From the NCBI RefSeq assembly GCF_910583865.1, contig NZ_CAJTYX010000005.1:1-64000 (forward strand): a DNA stretch of 64,000 bases. The letters run 5' to 3'. Position numbers and translations under genes: made by a program. Under the pieces are notes generated by a model that ran no database searches, was not told the DNA's origin, and saw only the letters and a program-made list of their open reading frames with translations. The DNA is from an uncultured Muribaculum sp. Its GTDB lineage: Bacteria > Bacteroidota > Bacteroidia > Bacteroidales > Muribaculaceae. Positions 1 to 9,233 of the stretch are shown in pieces. Position 1 is the first letter of the stretch; each line of letters opens with the position of its first letter.

Positions 1-741
1 GATTACAGCGAATGCACCGGTGGCGATACCGAAGGCGGTGTTGATAAGGGCCTCCGAGATACCGGTCGAAAGTTCCGTCGAGTCAGGAGCACCGGAAGCG
101 GCAAGAGCCTGGAACGACTTGATCATACCCATCACAGTTCCGAGAAGTCCGACAAGAGTACCGAGAGTGGTAAGAGTAGCGACAATCGGGAGATTCTGCT
201 GGAGGGCGGGCATCTCGAGGGCGGTAGCCTCTTCTACTTCCTTCTGGAGGTTGGCGATCTTCTGCTCCTTGGTGAGGACGGTGTTCTTATCCATCTCCTC
301 GTAGCGAACGAGAGCTGCGCTTACGACTGCGGCAACAGAACCCTTCTGGTTAGCGCAGAGTTTCTGGGCACCGGCGATGTCACCCTTCTTGAGGCAAGCC
401 TTCACACCGGCAACGAACTTTGTGATAGAACCTTTGCCCTTAGCGGAAGAGAGGGCGATCCAACGCTCTACAGAGAGCACGATAACGGTAAGGAAGAGGG
501 TCTGGAGGATAGGCACGATGAAACCGCCTTTGTATACTGTACCCCAAAGATCCTGAGGATGTCCGGCCTCGTCAAAGTGGCTGTCGGCACCGAACCAGAA
601 GATGAAGAGACAGATTGCCACGATAAAGCAGGCAACAATCACGAGGAAAGCGTTCTTGATACCGCGAACGTTCGAACCGCTGTCGTGGAGATTCTGAGTT
701 TTGGCAGGGGCTGCACCTGCATTAGGCTTTTGAGCTTCCAT
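1..741 (-). CDS. MotA/TolQ/ExbB proton channel family protein (3' end outside window)
   Basis: Inner-membrane proton channel subunit of the ExbB/TolQ/MotA family, expected to energise TonB-dependent outer-membrane transport with ExbD and TonB. Read on the minus strand from the ATG at 741, it begins MEAQKPNAGAAPAKTQNL, has a membrane segment at about residues 27-49 (AFLVIVACFIVAICLFIFW), a second at about 70-90 ending in SVERWIAL, and a C-terminal MotA_ExbB region with the glycine-rich TLGTLVGLLGTVMGMIKSF stretch. The reading frame is open for all 247 codons and leaves the window, so the C-terminus is missing. The Ala/Pro/Asn-rich N-terminal extension before the first helix is a Bacteroidales feature. 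ExbD and TonB genes would be expected just outside the window. A promoter with a leader of about 230 nt lies upstream. Confidence 0.9.
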   Translation of the reverse strand, partial: MEAQKPNAGAAPAKTQNLHDSGSNVRGIKNAFLVIVACFIVAICLFIFWFGADSHFDEAGHPQDLWGTVYKGGFIVPILQTLFLTVIVLSVERWIALSSAKGKGSITKFVAGVKACLKKGDIAGAQKLCANQKGSVAAVVSAALVRYEEMDKNTVLTKEQKIANLQKEVEEATALEMPALQQNLPIVATLTTLGTLVGLLGTVMGMIKSFQALAASGAPDSTELSTGISEALINTAFGIATGAFAVI

Positions 742-1147
742 AATTTTTTGTAAGAAAGTTTTTTTGATTAGTTAACTATTATAGATATTGTTGGTTTTGA
801 TTTTGGTTTATGCGGCTTGAAACATTGGTGACAGACATACCTGTACTATTGACTCACGGTTTAGCCAAGGTCAGAATGGTCAGAATGCGGACTGCACTGT
901 CAACGTCCCTCCGGTATAGACTCTTCAAATATCATATCCGGCATCATTCAAAATGTCTAAAGCCGGATTAGGATATGCAAATTTATTATTAGTTTTCTTA
1001 TCCCGCAAATTTTATCTATCTATTTTTTCATTCGAAAGGCCATTCAGAGCGTTCTTAGCATTAATATATGTTCCATAGCATATTTTTAGAAAACAATTCC
1101 CGAAATAGGCATACAATCGTATGTAAACCGAAACGAATGGCGGCTGA
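742..1147. other. Intergenic region with long 5' leader of the ExbB-type gene
   Basis: This 406-bp stretch has no convincing coding sequence. On the minus strand it holds a promoter at 978-1009 and a leader of about 230 nt leading to the ExbB-type gene. The leader includes a short direct repeat (GGTCAGAAT twice, near 869-887), but I see no strong hairpin or recognisable riboswitch. The part from 1010 to 1147 is AT-rich, with a weak CATAC/GTATG hairpin at 1110-1123 that could be a poor terminator for the antiporter gene upstream. Confidence 0.6.
978..1009 (-). promoter_or_regulatory. Bacteroidetes-type promoter for the ExbB-type gene
   Basis: On the minus strand TTTG (1006-1009) is followed after 20 bp by TAAATTTG (978-985), matching the -33/-7 consensus and spacing. 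The predicted start site near 972 gives an unusually long leader. Confidence 0.6.
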
Positions 1148-2626
1148 TTAAGCGCCTTCGCCATCGCCGGCGGTGCTCACAAGCAGCAACACATCGCCCA
1201 TATAAAGACGTGTGTCGCCCTTCGGCACTATGTAGCTGTCGTCACGACGCACCATCACGGCAAGCACATCAGCCGGCAGCCCGATTTCCTTTAGAGTGTT
1301 CCCGTCGGCAAGCATTCCCGAGGTGATTTCAAGTTCCCTCGTGGTAGCCGCTATATCATCGGATATATCTATGCCGTTGAATGCCCGCTCCTTCACAGGG
1401 ACACTAAGTCCGAGCCAACGGGCCATCGCATTGACGGTAGTGCCCTGTAGCAGCAACGACAGTATCGTGATGAAGAACACTATATTGAATATGAACGACG
1501 ACGACTCCACTCCTGGCGACACTACAGCATAGGTGGCGAAGATAATCGGCACCGCACCGCGCAGCCCCACCCATGCCACATACGCACGCCCCTTGAGCGT
1601 GTAACCACGGAACGGAATAAAAGAAACGAACACCGCCGCCGGACGAGCCACAAGCATTATGAACAGACCCAGCGCGATGCCAGGCACCACCACCTGGAGC
1701 AATTCATGAGGATTGACCAGCAGTCCGAGCGTGAGGAACATTATTATCTGAACGAGCCATGTGAACCCGCCGAAGAAGGTGGTTATAGTGCGACGCACCG
1801 CCAATCGCTTGTTGCCGACCACCAGACCTGCCATATAAACGGCAAGGTAGCTGTTGCCGCCTATAAGCTCCGTAAGCGTAAACGTAAAGAACACGCACGA
1901 AATCACCATCACCGGATAAAGGAACTCATTGTCTACACGCAGGCGGTTGATTACCCACACTGTAAGATAGCCGGAGCACAGTCCTCCAAGAGCGCCGAAC
2001 AGGAGCTGCACCACGAGAGTCACCGACGAGTGCAGCAAAAGATCGCCTGTCGTCTCATGATGTCCGTTACCCTCCATTATCCCTATCAGAATAACCACCA
2101 GAAGGTAGGCCATCGGATCGTTCGAGCCGCTTTCTAGCTCGAGGGTAGGACGCAGACGCTGTTTAAGCCCCAGCTTGGCCGAATCGAATATCGAAAAAAC
2201 CGAGGCCGAATCGGTCGACGACATTATGGCCGCTATAAGCATAGATTCAATCCATCCGAACGAATGCTCAGGTACAAGCCAGTGAAACACGTAATATATG
2301 AACACTCCGGTTATCCCGGTAGTCAGCAACACGCCCACGGTAGCCAGCACGAGTCCGGGCACCAGCACAGGACGTATGTCGGAAAAGCGTGTCTCCAGAC
2401 CTCCGGTAAACAGGATTATAGACAACGCGATCATGCCGACAAACTGTGCGGAGAAGGCCGAATCGAAATGCAGCCCGAACCCGTCGACGCCGGCCAGCAT
2501 ACCCACACCGAGGAACAACAACAGGGCAGGCATGCCGAAACGGCTGCCGGCCTTGCCCACCAGAACGCTCATCATAAGCATCGCAGCTACCACGAGCATT
2601 ATATTGCTGCTTGTAATCTCAATCAT
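1148..2626 (-). CDS. Potassium/proton antiporter, CPA1 (CvrA/NhaP2) type
   Basis: Inner-membrane cation/proton antiporter, 492 residues from the chosen start. It shows about twelve hydrophobic helices of the Na+/H+ exchanger fold, with the conserved core SSTDSASVFSIFD followed by ELESGSNDPMA, the acidic site region typical of CPA1 exchangers. After the last helix comes a cytoplasmic TrkA-C (RCK_C) domain over about the last 75 residues (ITSGMLADGNTLKEIGLPA ... MGDVLLLVS), which in NhaP2/CvrA proteins senses nucleotides. This fold plus RCK_C is usually annotated as K+/H+ antiporter; ion choice cannot be read from sequence. The frame extends 20 codons upstream to 2686, but that extension overlaps a -7 promoter box, so the ATG at 2626 (MIEITSSN) is preferred. 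Confidence 0.9.
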   Translation of the reverse strand: MIEITSSNIMLVVAAMLMMSVLVGKAGSRFGMPALLLFLGVGMLAGVDGFGLHFDSAFSAQFVGMIALSIILFTGGLETRFSDIRPVLVPGLVLATVGVLLTTGITGVFIYYVFHWLVPEHSFGWIESMLIAAIMSSTDSASVFSIFDSAKLGLKQRLRPTLELESGSNDPMAYLLVVILIGIMEGNGHHETTGDLLLHSSVTLVVQLLFGALGGLCSGYLTVWVINRLRVDNEFLYPVMVISCVFFTFTLTELIGGNSYLAVYMAGLVVGNKRLAVRRTITTFFGGFTWLVQIIMFLTLGLLVNPHELLQVVVPGIALGLFIMLVARPAAVFVSFIPFRGYTLKGRAYVAWVGLRGAVPIIFATYAVVSPGVESSSFIFNIVFFITILSLLLQGTTVNAMARWLGLSVPVKERAFNGIDISDDIAATTRELEITSGMLADGNTLKEIGLPADVLAVMVRRDDSYIVPKGDTRLYMGDVLLLVSTAGDGEGA

Positions 2627-2632
2627 CGGCTG

Positions 2633-2640
2633 CAAAGATA
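2633..2640 (-). promoter_or_regulatory. Candidate -7 box for the antiporter gene
   Basis: TATCTTTG on the minus strand ends only 6 nt before the preferred ATG at 2626. If used, the transcript would be nearly leaderless. No good TTTG is seen 19-21 bp upstream, so this is tentative. Confidence 0.4.
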
Positions 2641-2757
2641 CGGCTTTTTGCCTTACCTCGCGCCCGATACATGCATCTAATTCCAATCATGATAAAATAG
2701 CAACTATAGATTTCATTATTTTTTACTATATATTAAGAGGCTTAACGATAAATTAAC

Positions 2758-2765
2758 TACCTTTG
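2758..2765 (+). promoter_or_regulatory. -7 box of the nqr operon promoter
   Basis: TACCTTTG followed by CA, the commonest form of the Bacteroidetes -7 element, lies 34 bp before the nqrA ATG at 2799. The -33 element is poor. Nothing else upstream of nqrA resembles a promoter. Confidence 0.6.
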
Positions 2766-2798
2766 CACGAAATTTTTCCCGTCAACATAATTATGGTT

Positions 2799-4145
2799 AT
2801 GGCAATATCTATAAACCTAAGGAAAGGACTCGACATAAACATACGTGGAGCAGCCGCGGTGTCACAGCCGGTGTCCCGCATGCCCGACAGATGTGCCGTC
2901 ATTCCCGACGATTATCCCGGCATTACGCCGAAAGTAGATGTCAAGGAGGGAGATAAGGTTCTTGCAGGCACTCCGTTGTTCCACGACAAGCAATTCACGG
3001 ATGTCAAGGTAGTGTCGCCGGTGGCAGGCACAGTCGAGGCAGTAGTGCGCGGCGAGCGCCGCAAACTTGAACGCATCGTAATCGTTCCGGATGCTACCGG
3101 CGCGGACGCATGCGTCCAGCTGACGACTCCCGTCGCCGACAGCACGACGGCACAGCAGCTGCTGCTCGACTCCGGCCTGTGGGCGCAGATGCGCCAGCGT
3201 CCTTACGGCATCGTGCCCCGGCCCGGCACAGCGCCCCGCGACATCTTCGTCACCACTTTCGACTCCGCCCCATTGGCGCCCGACATGGCGGCATTCGCCG
3301 GTGACAAACTTGCTGAGCTGAATGCCGGCGTAGCTATGCTCAAACGCCTGACTGACGGCGACGTATATGTCGGAGTCCGTCCCGGAAGTCCGTTAAGCGC
3401 CATAGAGGGCGCAACCATCGTCACTGTCAGCGGCCCTCATCCCGCAGGCAATGCCGGAGTGCAGATAGCCAACGTCAAACCGGTCGACAAAGGAGACATC
3501 GTATGGGCTCTCGACCTCCCCACCCTGCTCCGCATAGGCGTCCTCGCCCTACATGGCAAGCTATGTTCCGACACCATCGTGGCCCTGACCGGCTGCGAGG
3601 TCACCGAGCCTAAGTACGTCCTCACAAAGCAGGGCGCCGACATGGCCACCCTCATGAAAGGCGAGATAAACGACGACGCCATCCATCATCGTGTGATTTC
3701 CGGCAACGTGCTCACCGGCATACCGGTATCGTCAGAAGAAGGGTTCCTGCGCTATCCCTACAACCTCGTGACCGTGATCGCTGAAGGCGATGACGTGGCC
3801 GACTTCCTCGGATGGGCGTCACTTTCGCCGCAGAAGATGAGCGTCAGCCGTTCGTTCCCGGGCCATTTCATCAAGAAAGCGTTCTGCCCGGACGCACGCA
3901 TCCTCGGCGGACGCCGCGCGATGATCATGTCGGGCGTCTACGACAAGGTGCTCCCGATGGACATACTGCCTGAATACCTCATCAAGGCATGCATCGCACG
4001 CGACATCGACCGCATGGAACAGCTCGGCATATACGAAATCGTGCCCGAGGATCTGGCACTGTGCGAGTATGTCGATCCCTCGAAACTCGAGCTGCAGAAG
4101 ATCCTTTCCGAGGCGCTCGACTATATGTTTAAGGAACTCAACTGA
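2799..4145 (+). CDS. nqrA: Na+-translocating NADH:quinone reductase subunit A
   Basis: NqrA is the peripheral cytoplasmic subunit of Na+-NQR, the pump that couples NADH oxidation and quinone reduction to Na+ export. The 448-residue product begins MAISINLRKGLDINIRGAAA, matching the usual start of Bacteroidales NqrA, and its length is normal. An alternative in-frame ATG at 2793 would add two residues, and the frame is open back to 2763, but that would overlap the -7 box. A lipoyl-like N-terminal half (GVTPKVDVKEGDKV-like segment, here GITPKVDVKEGDKVLAGTPL) is followed by the SLBB-like C-terminal part. It is the first gene of a six-gene operon; nqrB follows after 8 nt. Confidence 0.96.
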   Translation: MAISINLRKGLDINIRGAAAVSQPVSRMPDRCAVIPDDYPGITPKVDVKEGDKVLAGTPLFHDKQFTDVKVVSPVAGTVEAVVRGERRKLERIVIVPDATGADACVQLTTPVADSTTAQQLLLDSGLWAQMRQRPYGIVPRPGTAPRDIFVTTFDSAPLAPDMAAFAGDKLAELNAGVAMLKRLTDGDVYVGVRPGSPLSAIEGATIVTVSGPHPAGNAGVQIANVKPVDKGDIVWALDLPTLLRIGVLALHGKLCSDTIVALTGCEVTEPKYVLTKQGADMATLMKGEINDDAIHHRVISGNVLTGIPVSSEEGFLRYPYNLVTVIAEGDDVADFLGWASLSPQKMSVSRSFPGHFIKKAFCPDARILGGRRAMIMSGVYDKVLPMDILPEYLIKACIARDIDRMEQLGIYEIVPEDLALCEYVDPSKLELQKILSEALDYMFKELN

Positions 4146-4153
4146 TTTCTATC

Positions 4154-5362
4154 GTGAAAGCTTTAAGAAAATATCTCGACCGTATCAAGCCTCAATTCCG
4201 CCCCGGCGGCCGCCTGCACGCCTTCGAGTCGGTGTTCGACGGATTTGAGACGTTTCTGTTCACGCCGACGACGACATCACGTTCCGGCTGCAACATCCAC
4301 GACAGCCTCGACTCAAAGAGGGTGATGATCATAGTGGTGCTGGCACTCGTTCCGTGTCTGCTGTTCGGTATGTTCAACATCGGCTACCAGCACTGGATGG
4401 CCATAGGCGACATGAGTTTCCCATTCTGGGAGATGTTTGCCTACGGATTCCTGGCACTCCTGCCAAAGCTTGTGGTATCATACGTGGTCGGCCTCGGCAT
4501 CGAATTCGCCGTGGCCCAATGGCGCAAGGAGGAGATTCAGGAAGGATTCCTCGTGTCAGGCATCCTGATTCCGCTTATATGCCCTGTCGACACCCCACTA
4601 TGGATGATGGCAGTAGCCACCGCATTCTCCGTGATATTCGTAAAAGAGATCTTCGGAGGTACAGGCTACAATATCTTCAACGTGGCGCTTGTGACCCGCG
4701 CATTCCTATTCTTCGCATATCCGTCGAAAATGAGCGGTGACGGCGTTTTCGTGTCGACCGGAAGCATCTGCGGCCTTGGCGAAGGCACTGTCGTAGACGG
4801 ATTCTCGGGAGCCACACCTCTGGGGCAGGTCGCCACCAACGTAGGCGACAAGCTGATGCTCACCGACGTCACCGGACGTGCATTGAGCTACTGGGACATG
4901 TTCCTCGGCCTGATACCCGGCTCCGTAGGCGAGACCTCAACGCTGTGCATCCTCATAGGCGCCGTCATCCTGCTCGCCACAGGCATAGCCAGCTGGCGAA
5001 TAATCCTGTCGGTATTTGCCGGAGGTTTCCTGATGGGCCTCATAGCCCACAGCTTCCCCACCGAGCTTTATCCGGCCACTATGCTCACCCCTCTTGAGCA
5101 GATCACACTTGGCGGATTCGCCTTCGCGGCGGTATTCATGGCCACCGACCCCGTCACGGCTGCCCGTACCGACAAAGGCAAATATATCTACGGATTCCTT
5201 ATCGGCGTGATAGCCGTCATCATCCGCACCTACAACAACGGATACCCGGAAGGTGCAATGCTGGCAGTGCTACTGATGAACGCGTTGGCTCCGCTGATCG
5301 ACTACTGTGTGGTGGAGGGCAACATACGCCGTCGCATGCGCCGTCTTAACTCAAAAGCGTGA
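4154..5362 (+). CDS. nqrB: Na+-NQR subunit B
   Basis: Integral membrane subunit carrying a covalently bound FMN and part of the sodium path. The 402-residue protein starts at a GTG with MKALRKYLDRIKPQF, the conserved NqrB start, so the GTG is accepted even though no ATG is nearby. The flavinylation motif SGATPLGQ is intact, with the FMN-accepting threonine at residue 221. About ten hydrophobic helices are visible, including the terminal block with TAARTDKGKYIYGFLIG. The end overlaps the GTG/ATG region of nqrC. Confidence 0.96.
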   Translation: MKALRKYLDRIKPQFRPGGRLHAFESVFDGFETFLFTPTTTSRSGCNIHDSLDSKRVMIIVVLALVPCLLFGMFNIGYQHWMAIGDMSFPFWEMFAYGFLALLPKLVVSYVVGLGIEFAVAQWRKEEIQEGFLVSGILIPLICPVDTPLWMMAVATAFSVIFVKEIFGGTGYNIFNVALVTRAFLFFAYPSKMSGDGVFVSTGSICGLGEGTVVDGFSGATPLGQVATNVGDKLMLTDVTGRALSYWDMFLGLIPGSVGETSTLCILIGAVILLATGIASWRIILSVFAGGFLMGLIAHSFPTELYPATMLTPLEQITLGGFAFAAVFMATDPVTAARTDKGKYIYGFLIGVIAVIIRTYNNGYPEGAMLAVLLMNALAPLIDYCVVEGNIRRRMRRLNSKA

Positions 5363-5367
5363 ATGTC

Positions 5368-6081
5368 ATGAATAAGCAAAGCAACGTTTACACCATTATC
5401 TATATAATAGTGATGGTGGTGGTAGTGGGTGCGGCACTCGCTTTCACTGCACTGGGACTGAAGAGCCGCCAACAGGAGAATATCAATGCCGACAAGATGA
5501 AGCAGATTCTCGCATCAGTGCACATAACTCCTGCAAAAGATTCCGTGACTGTCGATTTCGACCGCTACATCACGCGCTCTTTGATAGTGAACTCACTCGG
5601 CGAGGAGCTCCCCGGCAACGCTTTCGATATAAACACGGCCGAAGAAGCAAAAAAGCCTGTCGACCAACGTGCCCTTCCTGTCTATGAATGCACTCTGGCA
5701 CCGGGCGACGTAAAATACATAGTCCCTGTCAACGGTGCAGGACTATGGGGTCCGATATGGGGGTACGTAGCCATCGATTCCGACGGTTCGACCGTCTATG
5801 GCGCATACTTCGCCCATCAGGGCGAGACTCCCGGCCTTGGTGCGGAAATCGAGAAGCCCGCATTCTCCGACCAGTTTGAAGGAAAGCACATGTTCAAGGA
5901 TGACAAATTCCTGCCGGTCGCCGTAATGAAGGCCGGACAAGTGCCGACCAACGGCGAGGACTATGTAGACGGCATTTCGGGAGGCACCATCACCTCGAAA
6001 GGTGTCGGTTCGATGATCGACAACTGCATCGGCGCATACTCGATGTTCCTTAAGACACTCTCAGAAAATCAAACACGGTAA
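5368..6081 (+). CDS. nqrC: Na+-NQR subunit C
   Basis: NqrC is anchored by one N-terminal helix (about residues 9-30, VYTIIYIIVMVVVVGAALAF) with the rest in the periplasm, where it carries the second covalent FMN. The attachment motif reads DGISGGTITSKG, with the FMN threonine at residue 207, so the flavinylation site is intact (SGGT rather than SGAT). An in-frame GTG at 5359 overlaps the nqrB stop, but the ATG at 5368 gives the family-typical start MNKQSNVYT and is preferred. A flavin transferase (ApbE) is needed to load FMN, but none is encoded in this window. Confidence 0.95.
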   Translation: MNKQSNVYTIIYIIVMVVVVGAALAFTALGLKSRQQENINADKMKQILASVHITPAKDSVTVDFDRYITRSLIVNSLGEELPGNAFDINTAEEAKKPVDQRALPVYECTLAPGDVKYIVPVNGAGLWGPIWGYVAIDSDGSTVYGAYFAHQGETPGLGAEIEKPAFSDQFEGKHMFKDDKFLPVAVMKAGQVPTNGEDYVDGISGGTITSKGVGSMIDNCIGAYSMFLKTLSENQTR

Positions 6082-6084
6082 GTC

Positions 6085-6708
6085 ATGGCTACAGAAAACA
6101 AAAATCTGAGCACATTGCTCAACCCGTTGTCGAAAGACAACCCCGTGATTGTCCAGATTCTCGGCATATGCTCATGTCTGGCAGTCACCGCCAAGCTCGA
6201 ACCGGCATGCGTCATGGGCATATCAGTGATTGCCGTGCTCGCATTCTCCAATGTGATAATCTCATTGATCCGCAACACCATCCCCACAAACATACGAATA
6301 ATCGTGCAACTCGTGGTGGTGGCAGGTCTGGTAGTAATCGTCAACCAGCTCCTGATAGCCTACCAGTACGATGTCAGCAAGCAGCTGTCGGTGTTCGTGA
6401 GCCTGATAGTCACGAACTGTATTCTCATGGGGCGTCTTGAAGCGTTCGCCATGGGCAACAAGCCATGGCCGTCGTTCCTCGACGGTGTGGGCAACGGCGC
6501 AGGCTACGCCATAATACTGATAATAGTGGCTTTCTTCCGCGAACTTCTCGGAAGCGGCACACTGTGGGGCGTGCAGGTGATACCGCAAATATGCTATGAC
6601 CACGGATATGCCAACAACGGTCTGATGATCCTGCCGCCGATGGCACTCATCGTCACCGGATGCATCATCTGGGTGCATCGTTCAGTGAATAAAGACCTTC
6701 AGGAATAA
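6085..6708 (+). CDS. nqrD: Na+-NQR subunit D
   Basis: Membrane subunit of the NqrDE pair, which together coordinate an iron centre in the membrane. The 207-residue protein has six hydrophobic helices and the conserved segments CSCLAVTAKLEPACVMG and NCILMGRLEAFAM, including the cysteines expected from the family. The gene starts 3 nt after the nqrC stop, so it is translationally close-coupled. Length is normal. Confidence 0.96.
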   Translation: MATENKNLSTLLNPLSKDNPVIVQILGICSCLAVTAKLEPACVMGISVIAVLAFSNVIISLIRNTIPTNIRIIVQLVVVAGLVVIVNQLLIAYQYDVSKQLSVFVSLIVTNCILMGRLEAFAMGNKPWPSFLDGVGNGAGYAIILIIVAFFRELLGSGTLWGVQVIPQICYDHGYANNGLMILPPMALIVTGCIIWVHRSVNKDLQE

Positions 6709-6735
6709 CAACACATACATACACAAGTAGCAACA

Positions 6736-7353
6736 ATGGAGAATTTCAATATTTTCATCAGGTCGATTTTCGTCGACAACATGATTTTCGCCTACTTTCT
6801 GGGTATGTGCTCGTTTCTTGCCGTATCCAAGAAAGTAAAGACAGCACTCGGTCTGGGTGCCGCAGTCACATTCATGCTCGTAGTATCGCTCCCGATCAAC
6901 TATCTGCTTGAAAACTACGTGCTGCGTGCCGGCGCATTGCAATGGCTCGGCCCGGAATATGCCGACGTGGATCTGAGTTTCCTGTCGCTGATAATGTTCA
7001 TCGCGGTCATTGCCTCGCTGACGCAGCTGGTGGAGATGGCCGTCGAAAAGTTCAGCCCTTCGCTCTACGCTTCCCTGGGCATCTTCCTGCCGCTGATAGC
7101 GGTGAACTGCGCCATCCTCGGCGGTTCGCTTTTCATGCAGCAGAGAGACTTCCCCAACGTCTGGACCGCGACATGCGCAGGTGCGGGATGGGGTCTCGGA
7201 TGGCTTCTCGCCATTGTGGCGATAGCTGCCATACGTGAGCGCCTCCAGGAGTACAGCAACATACCCAAGCCCCTGCGCGGAGTAGGCATAACATTCATAA
7301 TCACCGGTCTTATGGGCATCGCGTTCATGAGCTTCCTCGGAATAAAACTCTGA
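6736..7353 (+). CDS. nqrE: Na+-NQR subunit E
   Basis: Second half of the NqrDE membrane pair, related to NqrD by ancient duplication with inverted topology. The 205-residue product has six helices, the motif FLGMCSFLAVSKKVKTALGLG near the N-terminus and NCAILGGSLFMQQRD in the middle, where the paired cysteines for the membrane iron site fall. It is separated from nqrD by 27 nt and from nqrF by 7 nt. Length and motifs are normal. Confidence 0.96.
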   Translation: MENFNIFIRSIFVDNMIFAYFLGMCSFLAVSKKVKTALGLGAAVTFMLVVSLPINYLLENYVLRAGALQWLGPEYADVDLSFLSLIMFIAVIASLTQLVEMAVEKFSPSLYASLGIFLPLIAVNCAILGGSLFMQQRDFPNVWTATCAGAGWGLGWLLAIVAIAAIRERLQEYSNIPKPLRGVGITFIITGLMGIAFMSFLGIKL

Positions 7354-7360
7354 CATATCG

Positions 7361-8665
7361 ATGAATACTCTATCATTGACCATACTTGCCACTACCGGCT
7401 CTCTCACCGTGATTTCCGGAGTGGTGATATTTCTGATAATAACCCTCCTGCTGGTGACGATGCTTCTTGTTGCAAAGAAGTTTCTCGTAAAGACCGGTCA
7501 GGTACGCATCAACATCAACAACGACAAGGACGTATTCGCCCAGTCGGGCAAAACGTTGCTGTCGACTCTTGCCGACCAGAATGTATTCCTCTCCTCCGCA
7601 TGCGGTGGAAAAGGAAGCTGCGGACAGTGCAAGGTGCAGGTATTCGAGGGCGGAGGCAACATCCTCCCCACCGAGACAGTACACTTCACACGCAAGCAGA
7701 TGAAGGACCGTTGGCGTCTCGGATGCCAGGTAAAGGTGAAGGACGACATGAAGATCGGAGTGCCCGCATCGGTTCTCGACGTAAAAGAGTGGGAATGCGA
7801 GGTGATCTCCAACAAGAATGTCGCCACGTTCATCAAGGAATTCATCGTGGCTCTTCCTCCGGGCGAGCATATGAACTTCCTCCCCGGCTCGTACGCACAG
7901 ATAAAGATTCCTGCCTACGATATGGACTACGACAAGGATATCGACAAGTCGCTCATTGGCGAGGAATACCTGCCGGCTTGGGAAAAATTCGGACTCTTCT
8001 CCTTGAAATGCCGCAACACCGTGCCTACGGTAAGAGCCTACTCCATGGCCAACTATCCTGAAGAAGGCGACCGTATCATGCTTACGGTGCGCATAGCCAC
8101 TCCACCATTCAAGCCGAAACCCCAGGTAGGATTCCAGGATGTGATGCCGGGAATAGCCTCAAGCTACATATTTACCCTCAAACCTGGCGACAAGGTGGTG
8201 ATGAGCGGCCCTTACGGTGACTTCCACCCCATATTCGACTCGAAGAACGAGATGATGTGGGTAGGCGGCGGTGCCGGCATGGCCCCCCTGCGCGCCCAGA
8301 TCATGTATATGACGCGCACGCTCAACACCACCGACCGTGTGATGAACTACTTCTACGGTGCACGTGCGCTCAACGAGGTGTTCTATCTCCAGGACTTCCT
8401 GCAACTCGAGAAGGACTTCCCCAACTTCAAGTTCCATCTCGCCCTCGACCGGCCGGATCCGGCAGCAGATGCAGCCGGCGTGAAGTACACACCGGGATTC
8501 GTCCACCAGGTAATCTACGAGACATACCTGAAGAACCATCCCGCACCGGAGGATATCGAATACTACATGTGCGGACCGGGCCCTATGAGCAAAGCCGTGG
8601 AAAAAATGCTTTGGGATCTCGGTGTTCCTTCGGAGAATCTCATGTACGACAACTTCGGCGGATAA
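7361..8665 (+). CDS. nqrF: Na+-NQR subunit F (NADH entry subunit)
   Basis: NqrF takes electrons from NADH through FAD to a 2Fe-2S cluster. The 434-residue protein has an N-terminal anchor helix (about 15-38), a ferredoxin domain with cluster ligands C81, C87, C90 and C122 (ACGGKGSCGQC ... RLGCQVKV), an FAD-binding domain with RAYSMANYP, and an NADH-binding domain with GGGAGMAPLRAQ and YMCGPGPM. All key residues are present, so the complex is predicted to be functional. It is the last gene of the nqr operon and is followed by a strong terminator. Confidence 0.97.
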   Translation: MNTLSLTILATTGSLTVISGVVIFLIITLLLVTMLLVAKKFLVKTGQVRININNDKDVFAQSGKTLLSTLADQNVFLSSACGGKGSCGQCKVQVFEGGGNILPTETVHFTRKQMKDRWRLGCQVKVKDDMKIGVPASVLDVKEWECEVISNKNVATFIKEFIVALPPGEHMNFLPGSYAQIKIPAYDMDYDKDIDKSLIGEEYLPAWEKFGLFSLKCRNTVPTVRAYSMANYPEEGDRIMLTVRIATPPFKPKPQVGFQDVMPGIASSYIFTLKPGDKVVMSGPYGDFHPIFDSKNEMMWVGGGAGMAPLRAQIMYMTRTLNTTDRVMNYFYGARALNEVFYLQDFLQLEKDFPNFKFHLALDRPDPAADAAGVKYTPGFVHQVIYETYLKNHPAPEDIEYYMCGPGPMSKAVEKMLWDLGVPSENLMYDNFGG

Positions 8666-8688
8666 AACAAGAACTCCAATCACAACAT

Positions 8689-8720
8689 CGGCGGTGTGCG
8701 TTTGACACACCGCCGTTTTT
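8689..8720 (+). terminator. Rho-independent terminator of the nqr operon
   Basis: A 10-bp GC-rich perfect stem (CGGCGGTGTG at 8689-8698 with CACACCGCCG at 8706-8715) encloses a 7-nt loop and is followed by five T. It lies 23 nt after the nqrF stop. Confidence 0.93.
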
Positions 8721-8908
8721 GTGTCCCGGCCGGAGGACTGGAACATCATCGATACGTCACCCGACTGACTCCGGCGCGTCAGTGCGGAGGAGGAAATCCA
8801 TGGATTAAAATTCCTATAATTCTTGTGAAATTTTGTAACGCCGGCATGTCTTTCCGCATCTTTTCATTAACTTAGCGCTATAATAACCCTCATAGCCAAT
8901 ATTTCAAT

Positions 8909-9229
8909 ATGTCTGAAAATAATATGTTTGACGAAAACGATGCCATAAAATTCATCCGCGCTTACATGCCGGAGGAGATAGCCATGAAATATAGCGATGA
9001 CGAGATCCTCAACATCATCGACATGATATGGGATTTTTATGAGGACAACGGCTTTCTGGAACTTCCGTCGGACGATGACGATCTTACAGAGCCTGAACTC
9101 CCTCAGATCATGGAATACGTCAACAAGATGCTCGCCAAGGACAAACTCGCTGTGGTCGACAAGGCCGACGTGCACTACATTGTAGAGGGCGAAATCGCCT
9201 ACGAGAAAACGCTCGAAACAGAGATATGA
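8909..9229 (+). CDS. Small acidic conserved hypothetical protein
   Basis: A 106-residue, strongly acidic protein without signal peptide or membrane segment. It has an Asp/Glu patch in the centre (LPSDDDDLTEPELPQIMEY) and looks mostly helical. I do not recognise a named domain; similar short acidic cytoplasmic proteins are common in Bacteroidales. It starts 188 nt after the nqr terminator, so it has its own promoter. The OmpA-like gene follows after only 4 nt, so the two are probably cotranscribed, although one is cytoplasmic and the other exported. Confidence 0.75.
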   Translation: MSENNMFDENDAIKFIRAYMPEEIAMKYSDDEILNIIDMIWDFYEDNGFLELPSDDDDLTEPELPQIMEYVNKMLAKDKLAVVDKADVHYIVEGEIAYEKTLETEI

Positions 9230-9233
9230 TGCC

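Noticed and set aside
2763..2798. Longer nqrA start at 2763
   Set aside because: It overlaps the -7 box TACCTTTG and adds residues not found in the family.
6682..7407. 241-residue open frame opposite nqrE
   Set aside because: Antisense to a conserved subunit; charged residues mirror hydrophobic codons, as expected of a shadow.
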